A stretch of DNA of 64,000 bases from positions 3,720,001-3,784,000 of the forward strand of contig NZ_OZ257126.1 in the NCBI RefSeq assembly GCF_965278975.1, written 5' to 3'. The notes beneath the pieces were generated by a model. That model did not search any database. It was not told where the DNA came from and was given only the letters and a program-made list of their open reading frames with translations. The stretch comes from Ferrovibrio sp965278975 (GTDB lineage: Bacteria > Pseudomonadota > Alphaproteobacteria > Ferrovibrionales > Ferrovibrionaceae). The translations under genes were made by a program, and so were the position numbers. Below, one piece after another: positions 8,528-17,445 of the stretch. Each line of letters opens with the position of its first letter. Positions within the stretch are counted from its first letter, which is position 1.

Positions 8528-9310
8528 GTGCGACTGCAATCCCTATGGCACAAACTCCTTGTGGTTAGATTGTTTGTGTACCTATTTCTATTGCTGACTG
8601 CACTGGGCTTCGGCAGCATCGCCCAGGCACAGCCGCGTGCCCTCATTGTCGGTGTCGAGGACCTCGACTACCCGCCACACTACACCACGCTTTCCGGCAC
8701 CTATCGCGGTTTTGGCCGTGAACTGTTCGATGCCTTCGCCGCTGCCGAGGGGCTGACGGTGGAATACCGTCCGATGCCGGTGGTGCGCCTGCATCAAGCT
8801 CTGATCGAGGGCCGCATCGCCTTCAAGTATCCCGACCATCCAAGCTGGCAGCCGGAGCCGAAGCGGGCCGCAGGCGTGGTCTACAGCCAGCCGGTGGTGG
8901 GCTATCTCGATGGCATCATGGTGAAGCCCGAGCGGCTGAAGCAGCCCGCCGAGCCGCTCAATGCCCTGGCCATGGTGCGCGGCTTCAGCCTGCCCGCCGA
9001 CACGCTCTGGCAATTCCGCGGGCCGGCCCTGATGGAACAGACCTCGCTCGGCGCCGCAATCCGCGAGACCCTGCTAGGCCAGGCGGACGGGCTGTTCGGC
9101 AATGTGGAAGTGCTGAAGCATCAGATGCGCTATGTGATGATGCTGCCGGATGACACGCTGGTTTTCGATCCGCGCCTGCCGCATCAGCGCGGCAGCTATT
9201 ATGTATCCACCCGCGACCACAAAGCCTTGCTGCAACGGCTGGATCTGTGGATGCACCGCGAGGCGGAGATGCTGACCGCGCTGAAACTGCGCTACGGGCT
9301 TTCCGACTGA
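8528..9310 (+). CDS. Periplasmic solute-binding protein (SBP family 3-like)
   Basis: 260 aa with a GTG start at 8528. The signal peptide (LFVYLFLLLTALGFGSIAQA) is followed by an amino-acid-binding-protein-like domain: YRGFGRELFDAFAAAEGLTVEY matches the first lobe of family 3 proteins, and GQADGLFGNVEVLKHQMRY the second lobe. No permease or ATPase genes are nearby, so it may be an orphan binding protein or a sensory one. The ligand is unknown. Confidence 0.7.
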   Translation: MRLQSLWHKLLVVRLFVYLFLLLTALGFGSIAQAQPRALIVGVEDLDYPPHYTTLSGTYRGFGRELFDAFAAAEGLTVEYRPMPVVRLHQALIEGRIAFKYPDHPSWQPEPKRAAGVVYSQPVVGYLDGIMVKPERLKQPAEPLNALAMVRGFSLPADTLWQFRGPALMEQTSLGAAIRETLLGQADGLFGNVEVLKHQMRYVMMLPDDTLVFDPRLPHQRGSYYVSTRDHKALLQRLDLWMHREAEMLTALKLRYGLSD

Positions 9311-9840
9311 GTGGCTGCCTGGCCTTGCAGCCAGTCGAGATAGGCTTGCAGGATGTAGCCGGCTGCCAGTTTGTCCACCAGTTCGGCGCGGCGTGCGCGG
9401 CTCAGATCCGCTTCCACCATCATGCGCTGCACCGCCACGGTGGAGAGCCGTTCATCCCAGAAGCTCAGCGGCAGCGGCAGCAGCGGCGCCAGGTTGCGGG
9501 CAAAGGAGCGCGAGGCCTGGCAGCGCGGCCCCTCGGTGCCATCCATGTTCACCGGCAGGCCCAGTACCAGGCCGCCGACGCCTTCCTTGGCGGCGATGCG
9601 GGCGAGTTCGGCGGCATCGTCCTTCAGCTTCTTGCGCGCCAGCGTGGCATAGGGCGTGGCGATCTTCCGCCCGGCATCGGAAAGCGCCAGGCCAATGGTC
9701 TTGGTGCCGAGGTCCAGCCCCAGGAAACGCTGGTTCTCGCCAAGCCAGATCGGCGCCGCGCCGGGCTTCGGCTGGCGTTTCGGGCCAGGCTCGGACCGGG
9801 GGCCGGATGAGGGGGAGGATGGGTTGCCGGGAAGGGTCAC
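9292..9840 (-). CDS. ruvX: Putative pre-16S rRNA nuclease / Holliday junction resolvase-like RuvX (YqgF)
   Basis: 182 aa RNase H-like fold protein. The first acidic motif is GLDLGTKTIGLALSD (about 40-54). Other conserved blocks are VLGLPVNMDGTEGPR and the second acidic site WDERLSTVAVQRM. A Pro/Ser-rich tail of about 30 residues precedes the domain. YqgF/RuvX trims the 5' end of 16S rRNA in E. coli and was also proposed as a resolvase. The 3' end overlaps the convergent solute-binding gene by 19 bp. It is divergent from gatC, a frequent alphaproteobacterial arrangement. Confidence 0.93.
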   Translation of the reverse strand: MTLPGNPSSPSSGPRSEPGPKRQPKPGAAPIWLGENQRFLGLDLGTKTIGLALSDAGRKIATPYATLARKKLKDDAAELARIAAKEGVGGLVLGLPVNMDGTEGPRCQASRSFARNLAPLLPLPLSFWDERLSTVAVQRMMVEADLSRARRAELVDKLAAGYILQAYLDWLQGQAATQSESP

Positions 9841-9903
9841 GGATGCTACTTTCCGCCGCGATTTTCGTAATGATTCCGACCTGCTAGCACGAACGGACAG
9901 CGC

Positions 9904-10191
9904 ATGTCATTGGATAAAGCGACGGTGGCGAAGATCGCCAAGCTGGCGCGGCTGAAACTGGAGCCGGAACGCCAGGAGGCGATGACGGCCGAGTTGAATA
10001 AGATTCTCTCCTTCGTCGAGGAATTGCAGGCGGTCAATACCGACAATGTGGCGCCGATGACCTCGGTGGCGCCGATGAAGCTGCGCCAGCGCCAGGATGT
10101 GGTCAATGACGGCGGCAACGAAGAGGCGGTGCTGAAGAACGCGCCCGGCCGCCAGGGCAGCTTCTACACGGTTCCCAAGGTGGTTGAATAA
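9904..10191 (+). CDS. gatC: Asp/Glu-tRNA(Asn/Gln) amidotransferase subunit C
   Basis: 95 aa, typical GatC: KATVAKIAKLARLKLEPER at the start and a VAPMTSVAPMKLRQRQDVVNDG block. GatC is the small belt-like subunit that stabilises GatA on GatB in the transamidosome converting Glu-tRNA(Gln) or Asp-tRNA(Asn). The stop overlaps the gatA start by one base (TAATG), indicating translational coupling. Confidence 0.95.
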   Translation: MSLDKATVAKIAKLARLKLEPERQEAMTAELNKILSFVEELQAVNTDNVAPMTSVAPMKLRQRQDVVNDGGNEEAVLKNAPGRQGSFYTVPKVVE

Positions 10192-11669
10192 TGAGCCTCG
10201 ATCCCGCCCGCCTGACCATTGCCGACGCGCTTGCCGGTCTGGCCAAGAAGGACTTCACCAGCGTCGAACTGACCGAAGCCAGCATCAAGGCGATGCAGGC
10301 CGCCAAGCCGCTGAATGTCGTTATCACCGAAACGCCGGAGAAGGCGCTGGAGATGGCGCGTGCCTCCGATGCGCGCCGCGCCGCAGGCCAGGCCGGGCTG
10401 CTGGATGGCATCCCGATCGCCGTGAAGGACCTGTTCTGCACCGACGGCGTGCTGACCACGGCGGCCAGCCATATCCTGGATGGCTTCAAGCCGGCCTATG
10501 AATCCACCGCCACCGCCAAGCTGTGGGCCGAAGGCGCGGTGATGCTGGGCAAGGTGAACCTGGATGAGTTCGCCATGGGCTCCTCCACCGAGAGCAGCTA
10601 TTACGGCCCGACAGTGAATCCCTGGCGTGGCAAGGCCGGTGAGAAGCTGGTGCCGGGCGGCTCGTCTGGTGGTTCGGCTGCCGCTGTCGCTGCCGGCTTC
10701 GCGCTCGGCGCCACCGCCACCGATACCGGCGGCTCGATCCGCCAGCCGGCGGCGCTTTGCGGCGTCACCGGCATCAAGCCGACCTATGGCCGCGTGTCGC
10801 GCTGGGGCATCATCGCCTATGCCTCGTCGCTGGATCAGGCTGGCCCGATGGGCAAGACCGTGCGCGATTGCGCGCTGCTGCTGCAAGGCATGGCCGGCTT
10901 CGATGCCAAGGACAGCACCTCGGTGGATCTGCCAGTGCCGGATTACAGCGCCAGCCTGGAAGCCGGCGTGAAGGGCCTGCGCATCGGCATTCCGCGCGAA
11001 TACCGCATGGATGGCATGAACCCGGAAATCGCGGCTTTGTGGGAGCGTGGCAAGGAATGGCTGCGTGCCGCCGGTGCCGAGGTGGTGGATATCAGTCTGC
11101 CGCATACCTACCACGCGCTCGCGGCTTACTACATCGTCGCGCCGGCCGAGGCGTCGTCGAACCTGGCGCGCTATGACGGCGTGCGCTATGGCCTGCGCGT
11201 GCCGGGCAAGGACCTCACCGAGATGTATGAGAATACCCGCGGCGCCGGTTTCGGCCGCGAGGTGCAGCGCCGCATCATGATCGGCACCTATGTGCTTTCG
11301 GCGGGCTATTATGATGCCTATTACACCAAGGCGCAGAAGCTGCGCACCCTGATCAAGAAGGATTTCGATCAGGCCTTCCAGCGCGTCGATGCGATCCTGA
11401 CGCCGACCTCGCCGAACGCCGCTTTCCCGATCGGCGCCAACAGCGACGATCCGGTGGCGATGTATCTCAACGACGTGTTCACCGTGCCGATCAATCTGGC
11501 CGGTGTGCCGGCGATCTCGGTGCCGACCAATCTGAACAGCGAGGGCCTGCCGCTGGGCCTGCAGCTGATCGGCAAGCCGTTCGATGAGGCGACCCTGCTG
11601 CGCGTGGCGCGCAGCATCGAGCAGGCGGCGGATTACAAGGCGATGCCGGAAGCCTGGTGGAGCAAGTGA
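10191..11669 (+). CDS. gatA: Asp/Glu-tRNA(Asn/Gln) amidotransferase subunit A
   Basis: 492 aa amidase-signature enzyme that releases ammonia from glutamine for the GatB reaction. The Ser-cisSer-Lys triad is visible: Lys in IAVKDLF (about 82), the GGSSGGSAAAVAAG loop (about 157) and TDTGGSIRQPAA (about 180). Full length. Second gene of the gatCAB operon. Confidence 0.97.
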   Translation: MSLDPARLTIADALAGLAKKDFTSVELTEASIKAMQAAKPLNVVITETPEKALEMARASDARRAAGQAGLLDGIPIAVKDLFCTDGVLTTAASHILDGFKPAYESTATAKLWAEGAVMLGKVNLDEFAMGSSTESSYYGPTVNPWRGKAGEKLVPGGSSGGSAAAVAAGFALGATATDTGGSIRQPAALCGVTGIKPTYGRVSRWGIIAYASSLDQAGPMGKTVRDCALLLQGMAGFDAKDSTSVDLPVPDYSASLEAGVKGLRIGIPREYRMDGMNPEIAALWERGKEWLRAAGAEVVDISLPHTYHALAAYYIVAPAEASSNLARYDGVRYGLRVPGKDLTEMYENTRGAGFGREVQRRIMIGTYVLSAGYYDAYYTKAQKLRTLIKKDFDQAFQRVDAILTPTSPNAAFPIGANSDDPVAMYLNDVFTVPINLAGVPAISVPTNLNSEGLPLGLQLIGKPFDEATLLRVARSIEQAADYKAMPEAWWSK

Positions 11670-11671
11670 AC

Positions 11672-13141
11672 ATGAGCGAGAACCCGGAAAAGAACTATAT
11701 CCAGGGCGCCACCGGCGCGTGGGAAATCGTCATCGGCATGGAAGTGCATGCCCAGGTCGCTTCCCAGGCCAAGCTGTTCTCCGGCGCCGCCACCACATTC
11801 GGCGCCGAGCCGAACCATCAGGTCAGCCTCGTTGACGCCGCCATGCCGGGCATGCTGCCGGTAATCAACGGCTTCTGCGTCGAGCAGGCGGTGCGCACCG
11901 GCCTGGGCCTCAAGGCGCAGATCAACCTTCATTCGGTGTTCGACCGTAAGAACTACTTCTACGCCGATCTGCCGCAGGGCTACCAGATCAGCCAGTATCT
12001 CCAGCCCGTGGTGGGCAAGGGCGAATTGCTGCTCGACATGCCCGATGGCAGCACCCGCATCATCGGCATCACCCGGCTGCATCTGGAACAGGATGCCGGC
12101 AAGAGCCTGCATGACCAGAGCCCGCGCGAGAGCTTCATCGACTTGAACCGCTCCGGCGTGGCGCTGATGGAGATCGTGTCGGAACCCGACATGCGCAATT
12201 CCGAGGAAGCGGGGCTTTACCTCAAGAAGCTGCGCACCATCCTGCGCTATCTCGGCACCTGCGACGGCAACATGGACGAAGGCTCGATGCGTGCCGACGT
12301 GAATGTGTCCGTGCGCAAGCCGGGCGGTCCGCTGGGCACCCGCTGCGAGATCAAGAACGTCAATTCCGTGCGTTTCGTGCAGCAGGCCATCGAATACGAA
12401 GCCCGCCGCCAGATCGAAATCCTGGAAGATGGCGGCAAGATCAACCAGGAAACCCGCCTGTTTGATACCGGCAAGGGCATCACGCGCAGCATGCGCTCCA
12501 AGGAAGAAGCGCATGACTACCGCTACTTCCCCGATCCCGACCTGCTGCCGCTGGAATTCGAGCAGGGCTGGGTCGATGGCATCAAGGCGACGCTGCCGGA
12601 ATTGCCCGACGAGAAAAAGGCGCGCTTCATCGAGAAGCTGGGCCTGAGCCCCTATGACGCCAGCGTGCTGGTGGCGGAGAAGGAGGCGGCCGATTTCTAT
12701 GAGAAGGTGGCCAAGGGCCGCGATCCGAAGCTCTGCGCCAACTGGGTGATCACCGAGTATTTCGGCGTGCTGAACAAGTCCGGCCAGAGCATGGCCGACT
12801 TCACCATCACCGCCGAGAAGCTCGGCGGCCTGATCGACCTGATCGCCGACAACACCATCTCGGGCCGCCTGGCCAAGGATGTGTTCGCGCTGATGGTGGA
12901 GAGCGGCAAGGATGCGCTCACCATCGTCGATGAGAAGGGCATGCGCCAGGTCACGGATACCGGCGCCATCGAGAAGGTGATTGACGACGTGATGGCGGCC
13001 AACCAGGACAAGGTGGCCGAGTATCGCTCCGGCAAGGACAAGCTGTTCGGCTTCTTCGTCGGCCAGACCATGAAGGCATCGGGCGGCAAGGCAAATCCGG
13101 CGGCGGTGAATGAACTGCTGAAGAAGAAGCTGGCGGGGTAA
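11672..13141 (+). CDS. gatB: Asp/Glu-tRNA(Asn/Gln) amidotransferase subunit B
   Basis: 489 aa from the ATG at 11672, two bases after the gatA stop; a GTG at 11657 is in frame but would overlap gatA. GatB phosphorylates and then amidates the mischarged tRNA. The N-terminal EIVIGMEVHAQV signature, YFYADLPQGYQISQY, and the C-terminal YqeY-type helical domain (NPAAVNELLKKKL) are all present. Confidence 0.97.
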   Translation: MSENPEKNYIQGATGAWEIVIGMEVHAQVASQAKLFSGAATTFGAEPNHQVSLVDAAMPGMLPVINGFCVEQAVRTGLGLKAQINLHSVFDRKNYFYADLPQGYQISQYLQPVVGKGELLLDMPDGSTRIIGITRLHLEQDAGKSLHDQSPRESFIDLNRSGVALMEIVSEPDMRNSEEAGLYLKKLRTILRYLGTCDGNMDEGSMRADVNVSVRKPGGPLGTRCEIKNVNSVRFVQQAIEYEARRQIEILEDGGKINQETRLFDTGKGITRSMRSKEEAHDYRYFPDPDLLPLEFEQGWVDGIKATLPELPDEKKARFIEKLGLSPYDASVLVAEKEAADFYEKVAKGRDPKLCANWVITEYFGVLNKSGQSMADFTITAEKLGGLIDLIADNTISGRLAKDVFALMVESGKDALTIVDEKGMRQVTDTGAIEKVIDDVMAANQDKVAEYRSGKDKLFGFFVGQTMKASGGKANPAAVNELLKKKLAG

Positions 13142-13171
13142 TCCGCCGGCAGCGGGCTTCAGTTTCAGGGA

Positions 13172-13195
13172 TCAATCCATCGTGAGGTGGATTGA
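13172..13195 (+). other. Hairpin between gatB and the dsbD-like gene
   Basis: TCAATCCA (13172-13179) pairs perfectly with TGGATTGA (13188-13195) across an 8-nt loop. No T run follows, so it may be a weak terminator or an RNA-stability or control hairpin upstream of the start at 13227. Confidence 0.4.
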
Positions 13196-13226
13196 CCCGG
13201 GCGATGCTTCGGCTAGGCTGGCGTTA

Positions 13227-15335
13227 ATGCGGAAATTACGCCTCCTGCCGCTTTTGCTGGCGCTCATGCTGACGCCCTGGCTCGCTTCGGCGCAGCCGGT
13301 GAAAACCGAGTATTCCGAAGCGGAACTCGTGGCCGAGCGCGCCGGTATCGCGCCGGGCGAGACGCTGTGGCTGGCGCTGCGGCTCAAGCATCGCGAACAC
13401 TGGCATTCCTATTGGCGCAATCCCGGCGATTCCGGGCTGGCGACCGAGATCGCCTGGGAGGTTCCCCAAGGCTGGCAGGCGGGTGAAATCCTGTGGCCGG
13501 CGCCGCAGCGCATTCCGATCCCGCCGCTGGTGAATTATGGCTACGAGGGCGAGTTCCTGCTGCCCGTCGCGGTGACCGCACCCAGGGATGCCCGGCCGGG
13601 TGAGATGGTGACGCTGAAAGCCGCCGCCACCTGGCTGACCTGTGAGAAAATCTGCGTGCCGGAGGAAGCTGAGCTAAGCCTTGCCCTGCCGGTGAATGCC
13701 ACGCCAGCGGCACCCGATGCGCGCTGGGCCGGGCTGTTCACGGCGGCACGCCAGGCGCAGCCCACAATGAGTCCATGGGCCGCCAGTGTGAGTAGCGATA
13801 AGAGCGGTGGGGGGGATCGCATTAGCCTGCGGGTCGAGGCACCGGGCCTGGATGCCGCGCGCTTGCAGGAGGTCTATTTCTTCGCCGCCGATGGCAATGC
13901 CGTGCAGCATGCCGCCGCTCAAGGGCTGCGTGTCGATGGCAAGAGTTTAACACTGGATATCGAGCGCGGCATCGACAAGGGCAAGCCGCTGGCGCCGCTG
14001 GATGGCGTGCTGGTGCTGACCGAGAAACTCGACGGCACCACGGCACGGCAGGCTTTCACGGTAGCGGCGAAACCAGTGGCGGCATCGGCTTTGTCACAAA
14101 CGCCTGCTGTCTCGACTTCCAGTGTCACGGCTATCGAGGCGTTGCTGATGGCGATGCTGGGCGGCCTGCTGCTCAACATCATGCCCTGCGTGTTCCCGAT
14201 CCTGTTCATGAAGGCGCTGGCCTTCGCGCGGCTGGGGCGGGCCGAGCGCGGCGCGGTGCGGCGCGAGGGGCTGGCCTATACCGCCGGCGTGCTGGCTACT
14301 TTTGCCTTGCTGGCCGGCAGCCTGCTGGCCTTGCGTGCCGGCGGCGCCGTGATCGGCTGGGGCTTCCAGTTGCAAAGCCCGCTGGTTGTGCTGGGGCTGG
14401 CCTATCTGATGGCGCTGATCGGCTTCAATCTCGCCGGCCTGTTCGAGATCCGCTTCGGCGGCAATCTCGGCAGCGGCTTGGCCGAACGCGGCGGCAGCCT
14501 GGGGGCTTTCTTCACCGGCGCGCTGGCAGTCGTGGTGGCAACGCCCTGCACGGCGCCCTTCATGGGGGCGGCGCTGGGCTATGCCGTGGCAGCGCCACCG
14601 GCCCAGGCGATGCTGGTATTCCTCGGCCTCGGCCTTGGCATGGCCTTGCCGTTCCTGCTGTTCAGTCTGGCGCCCGGCCTGGCGCGCCATCTGCCGCGCC
14701 CGGGCAACTGGATGACGGTGTTCCGCCAGGCGCTGGCGTTTCCGATGTTCGCCACGGCTGCCTGGCTGCTCTGGGTGCTGACCCAGCAGGCTGGTGCCGA
14801 TGCCATGCTGGCCGGCTTGCTCGGCATGCTGCTGCTCGGCTTCGCGGCCTGGGCCTGGGGCAAGGGAGAGGGACTGCTGGCACGTCTGCCAGCGGCGGCG
14901 GCCGTGGCTGGTGCGCTGGCGCTGTTACTATTACCGCAGGAGCAGCCGGCAGCGGCGACGGAAGCAAAGCTTGCCGTGCCGAGTTCGGCCATCGCCTGGA
15001 GCCGCTTCGATGCGGCGGCCATCGATACAGCACGGCGCGAAGGCCGGCCGGTACTCGTGAATCTTACCGCTGCCTGGTGTGTCACCTGCATCGTCAACGA
15101 GGGCGCGGCTTTGTCGTCATCCACCATCGCCGCCAAGCTGGCCGAGCGCCGCGTGCTGGCGTTGAAGGGCGACTGGACGCGGCGCGACCCCGCCATCACG
15201 CAGTATCTCGGGCAATACGGCCGCTCCGGCGTGCCGCTTTATGTGCTTTATCCGGCGGACCCGGCGGCCTCGCCGGAAGTGCTGCCGCAGTTGCTTACCG
15301 AAGGCATTGTACTGGATGCGTTGAACAGGCTTTGA
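13227..15335 (+). CDS. DsbD-family thiol:disulfide interchange protein
   Basis: 702 aa from the ATG at 13227, which begins a good signal peptide (MRKLRLLPLLLALMLTPWLA); the upstream in-frame start adds unlike residues. Order of domains: a periplasmic DsbD-alpha-like domain with TCEKIC (C-x3-C, near residue 150), about eight membrane segments with the paired-cysteine motifs NIMPCVFPILF and VATPCTAPFMG, and a C-terminal thioredoxin domain with AAWCVTC (CxxC). Such proteins pass electrons from cytoplasmic thioredoxin to periplasmic partners. The redoxin encoded just downstream is a likely partner. Confidence 0.9.
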   Translation: MRKLRLLPLLLALMLTPWLASAQPVKTEYSEAELVAERAGIAPGETLWLALRLKHREHWHSYWRNPGDSGLATEIAWEVPQGWQAGEILWPAPQRIPIPPLVNYGYEGEFLLPVAVTAPRDARPGEMVTLKAAATWLTCEKICVPEEAELSLALPVNATPAAPDARWAGLFTAARQAQPTMSPWAASVSSDKSGGGDRISLRVEAPGLDAARLQEVYFFAADGNAVQHAAAQGLRVDGKSLTLDIERGIDKGKPLAPLDGVLVLTEKLDGTTARQAFTVAAKPVAASALSQTPAVSTSSVTAIEALLMAMLGGLLLNIMPCVFPILFMKALAFARLGRAERGAVRREGLAYTAGVLATFALLAGSLLALRAGGAVIGWGFQLQSPLVVLGLAYLMALIGFNLAGLFEIRFGGNLGSGLAERGGSLGAFFTGALAVVVATPCTAPFMGAALGYAVAAPPAQAMLVFLGLGLGMALPFLLFSLAPGLARHLPRPGNWMTVFRQALAFPMFATAAWLLWVLTQQAGADAMLAGLLGMLLLGFAAWAWGKGEGLLARLPAAAAVAGALALLLLPQEQPAAATEAKLAVPSSAIAWSRFDAAAIDTARREGRPVLVNLTAAWCVTCIVNEGAALSSSTIAAKLAERRVLALKGDWTRRDPAITQYLGQYGRSGVPLYVLYPADPAASPEVLPQLLTEGIVLDALNRL

Positions 15336-15373
15336 ACCAGACACGTTGAACCAGACACGTTGAACCAGATAGG
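15332..15373 (+). repeat. 14-bp tandem repeat
   Basis: TTGAACCAGACACG is repeated at 15332-15345 and 15346-15359, followed by a third, partly diverged copy (TTGAACCAGATAGG, 15360-15373). The first copy overlaps the stop of the DsbD-like gene; the last one merges into the AGGGAGG ribosome-binding site of the next gene. Probably a replication-slippage product. Confidence 0.8.
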
Positions 15374-15382
15374 GAGGACACC

Positions 15383-16012
15383 ATGTTTCGTCGTCATCTT
15401 CTGCTCGCCGGTGCGGCTCTGCTCGCTGGCGGCATCGTCATTGGCCAGGCACAGGCCGATACCGCTACTGCCACGCCGGGCAAACCGGCCCCGGCCTTCA
15501 AGGCCGTGGATGTGAACGGCAAGCCGGTGAACCTTTCGGATTTCCGCGGCAAGACCGTGGTGCTGGAATGGACCAACCATGAATGTCCGTTCGTGCAGAA
15601 GCACTACAAGTCGGGCAACATGCAGAACCTGCAGAAGGCCGCCGCCGCCGAGGGCATCGTGTGGCTCACGCTGCTGTCCTCGGCGCCGGGCGAGCAGGGC
15701 CATGTTTCGGTGGAGCAGGCCAAGAGCCTTACCACTGAGCGCGGCGCCGCGCCGGGCAATGTGCTGTTCGATACCGATGGCCGTATCGGCAAGATGTATG
15801 GCGCCCAGGTGACGCCGCATATGTATGTGATCGATGCCAAGGGCGTGCTGGCCTATGCCGGCGCCATCGACGACAAGCCTTCCACCCGGCTCGCCGATGT
15901 GGACAGCGCGCGCAACTATGTGCGCGAGGCGCTGACGGCGGTGAAGGCGGGCAAGACCATGGACCCGCCGGTGACCCGCGCCTATGGCTGCACGATCAAG
16001 TATGTGAGCTAG
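15383..16012 (+). CDS. Secreted redoxin / thioredoxin-like protein
   Basis: 209 aa. A signal peptide (LLLAGAALLAGGIVIGQAQA) leads into a peroxiredoxin/TlpA-like domain: PGKPAPAFKAVDVNGKPVNLSDF, then the active-site block NHECPFVQKHY with a single Cys-Pro-Phe instead of CxxC, and VTPHMYVIDAKG. A second Cys lies near the C-terminus (YGCTIKY) and could be the resolving residue. This redoxin subgroup is often annotated as thioredoxin family protein. It follows the DsbD-like gene and likely receives electrons from it. Confidence 0.85.
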   Translation: MFRRHLLLAGAALLAGGIVIGQAQADTATATPGKPAPAFKAVDVNGKPVNLSDFRGKTVVLEWTNHECPFVQKHYKSGNMQNLQKAAAAEGIVWLTLLSSAPGEQGHVSVEQAKSLTTERGAAPGNVLFDTDGRIGKMYGAQVTPHMYVIDAKGVLAYAGAIDDKPSTRLADVDSARNYVREALTAVKAGKTMDPPVTRAYGCTIKYVS

Positions 16013-16090
16013 GCAAGTACGTGAGCTAACCTGGCGTTTCGCTAAATATGGGCGCAAAAGGGCCACGTTCTTGCCCTTATTGAACAATAG

Positions 16091-16127
16091 ACCTCGGAAC
16101 TGAGACATACAGTTCCGAGGTTTTTTC
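16091..16127 (+). terminator. Strong intrinsic terminator abutting the next start codon
   Basis: ACCTCGGAACTG (16091-16102) pairs perfectly with CAGTTCCGAGGT (16110-16121) over a 7-nt loop and is followed by a T run to 16126. It would end the redoxin transcript, yet the T run is only one base from the ATG of the lipoprotein gene at 16128. Confidence 0.85.
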
Positions 16128-16730
16128 ATGCCCTACCGTGCTTTGGCCGTTTTGGCCCTGCTGGTGGTACTGGCCGGTTGTTCCACAGTGAAGGAAACCG
16201 ATACCGGCCGCACCGCCACCGAACAGATGCTGCTCTCTACCGCCGCCGACCGCGCGGCCGAGCAGACCGCCGAGAAGATTCCGGCTGGCTCCACCGTGTT
16301 CGTCGATGAACGCTTCGTCGAGGGCGCCGATGGCAAATACGCCATTGCCGCGATCCGCGACCATATCCTGCGCCGCGGCGCCCGCCTGGTTGCTGAGCGC
16401 AAGGATGCCGCCATGGCGGTGGAATTGCGCATCGGTGCCTTGGCTGTCGATGACAAGAATACCCTGGTCGGTATCCCCGATTTCGGGGTGCCGATCCCGC
16501 TGGCCGGCAATGTGAATGTGCCGGAGATCGCGCTATTCAAGAAGCGCCGCCGCCAGGGCGTGATCAAGATCGCGGCGACCACGATTGATACCCGGACCGG
16601 CGAACTGGTGCAGGCCGGCGATCCGGTCTACGGCTTCGCGGAAAAGACCGACTGGGCCTTGCTGATCTTCTTCTCCTGGACCCGGAACGACCTGATGCCG
16701 GACCAGGACAATGCTTGGGTCGGAAAGTAA
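16128..16730 (+). CDS. Lipoprotein of unknown function (DUF6655-like)
   Basis: 200 aa. A short signal peptide ends in the lipobox LAGC (Cys18), so the mature protein should be lipid-anchored. The segment TDTGRTATEQMLLSTAADRAAE and a central region predicting strands (LVAERKDAAMAVELRIGALA) resemble a family I recall as DUF6655; that name is from memory. The start is doubtful: the ATG at 16128 has no Shine-Dalgarno because a terminator hairpin fills its upstream region, and in-frame TTG codons at 16143 and 16149 are alternatives. Confidence 0.75.
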   Translation: MPYRALAVLALLVVLAGCSTVKETDTGRTATEQMLLSTAADRAAEQTAEKIPAGSTVFVDERFVEGADGKYAIAAIRDHILRRGARLVAERKDAAMAVELRIGALAVDDKNTLVGIPDFGVPIPLAGNVNVPEIALFKKRRRQGVIKIAATTIDTRTGELVQAGDPVYGFAEKTDWALLIFFSWTRNDLMPDQDNAWVGK

Positions 16731-16809
16731 TCCGGGCTGGAAAATGTTGGCACCGGTCTTGACCTTGCCCCATGGCAAGCCCCAGTTTCAGGGGATAGGA
16801 GACAAGATC

Positions 16810-17007
16810 ATGCTGACATTTACCGTTCCCAACATGACCTGCGGCGGCTGTGCCGGTGCCGTGCGCCAGGCCCTGGGCGAGCTGCCCGGTATCGGCAAGG
16901 TGGAGATCGACCTGCCGGCTAAAATCGTGCGGGTGGAGCAGGGTGCCGCGCCGGAACCCGCCGTGCGCGCTGCCATCGAGCAGGCCGGGTTCGAGATCGC
17001 CGCCTAG
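16810..17007 (+). CDS. Heavy-metal-associated (HMA) domain protein, copper chaperone-like
   Basis: 65 aa, a single ferredoxin-like HMA domain. The metal-binding loop is MTCGGC (residues 9-14), followed by AGAVRQALGELPGIGKVEIDL. Stand-alone HMA proteins of this size (CopZ type) carry Cu(I) to P-type ATPases. No ATPase is nearby. A ribosome-binding site (GGGGATAGGAG) lies upstream of the ATG at 16810. Confidence 0.9.
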   Translation: MLTFTVPNMTCGGCAGAVRQALGELPGIGKVEIDLPAKIVRVEQGAAPEPAVRAAIEQAGFEIAA

Positions 17008-17064
17008 TCTGGTAGGATGGCGGCTGGGAATCGATACCCGGCAATCGCTTAAGGGGGCCGCGCC

Positions 17065-17433
17065 ATGAACCTGATGGAAGCCACCATCTTCGCTGTGCTG
17101 CTGAGCGGCCCGCAGCCGCCGTTTCAATGCCGCATGACGCCGGACGAGAAAAGCGCCATCTGTAGTTCCGATCTCACCATCGCGGAAGGCGAGAACGGCA
17201 AGCTGACCTATTCCAACAATGTGACGGTGGAGAAGAACCGCAAGCGCGAGCTGGTTTTCTCCAATGGCCTGACCAGTTATTTCGACAGCTTCGGCTGGCT
17301 GCGTTTTTCCAACGGCTATGCCTTGCGCCGCACCGAAGGCGACATCTTCCGCATCTCGCCGCCGAACAAGGCGAATGACATGCAATGCCGCTACACGCAG
17401 CCGAAATTCATCGTCCGCTGTACGCCGGCCTAG
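17065..17433 (+). CDS. Hypothetical protein, probably exported
   Basis: 122 aa with a short hydrophobic N-terminus (MEATIFAVLLSG) and four Cys residues spread over the chain (FQCRM, AICSS, MQCRY, VRCTP), compatible with two disulfides in the periplasm. Repeated Tyr/Phe-Ser-Asn segments (TYSNNVTV, VFSNGLTSYF, RFSNGYAL) suggest three similar beta hairpins. I do not recognise the family. Confidence 0.6.
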   Translation: MNLMEATIFAVLLSGPQPPFQCRMTPDEKSAICSSDLTIAEGENGKLTYSNNVTVEKNRKRELVFSNGLTSYFDSFGWLRFSNGYALRRTEGDIFRISPPNKANDMQCRYTQPKFIVRCTPA

Positions 17434-17445
17434 GTAGCCTGCCGC

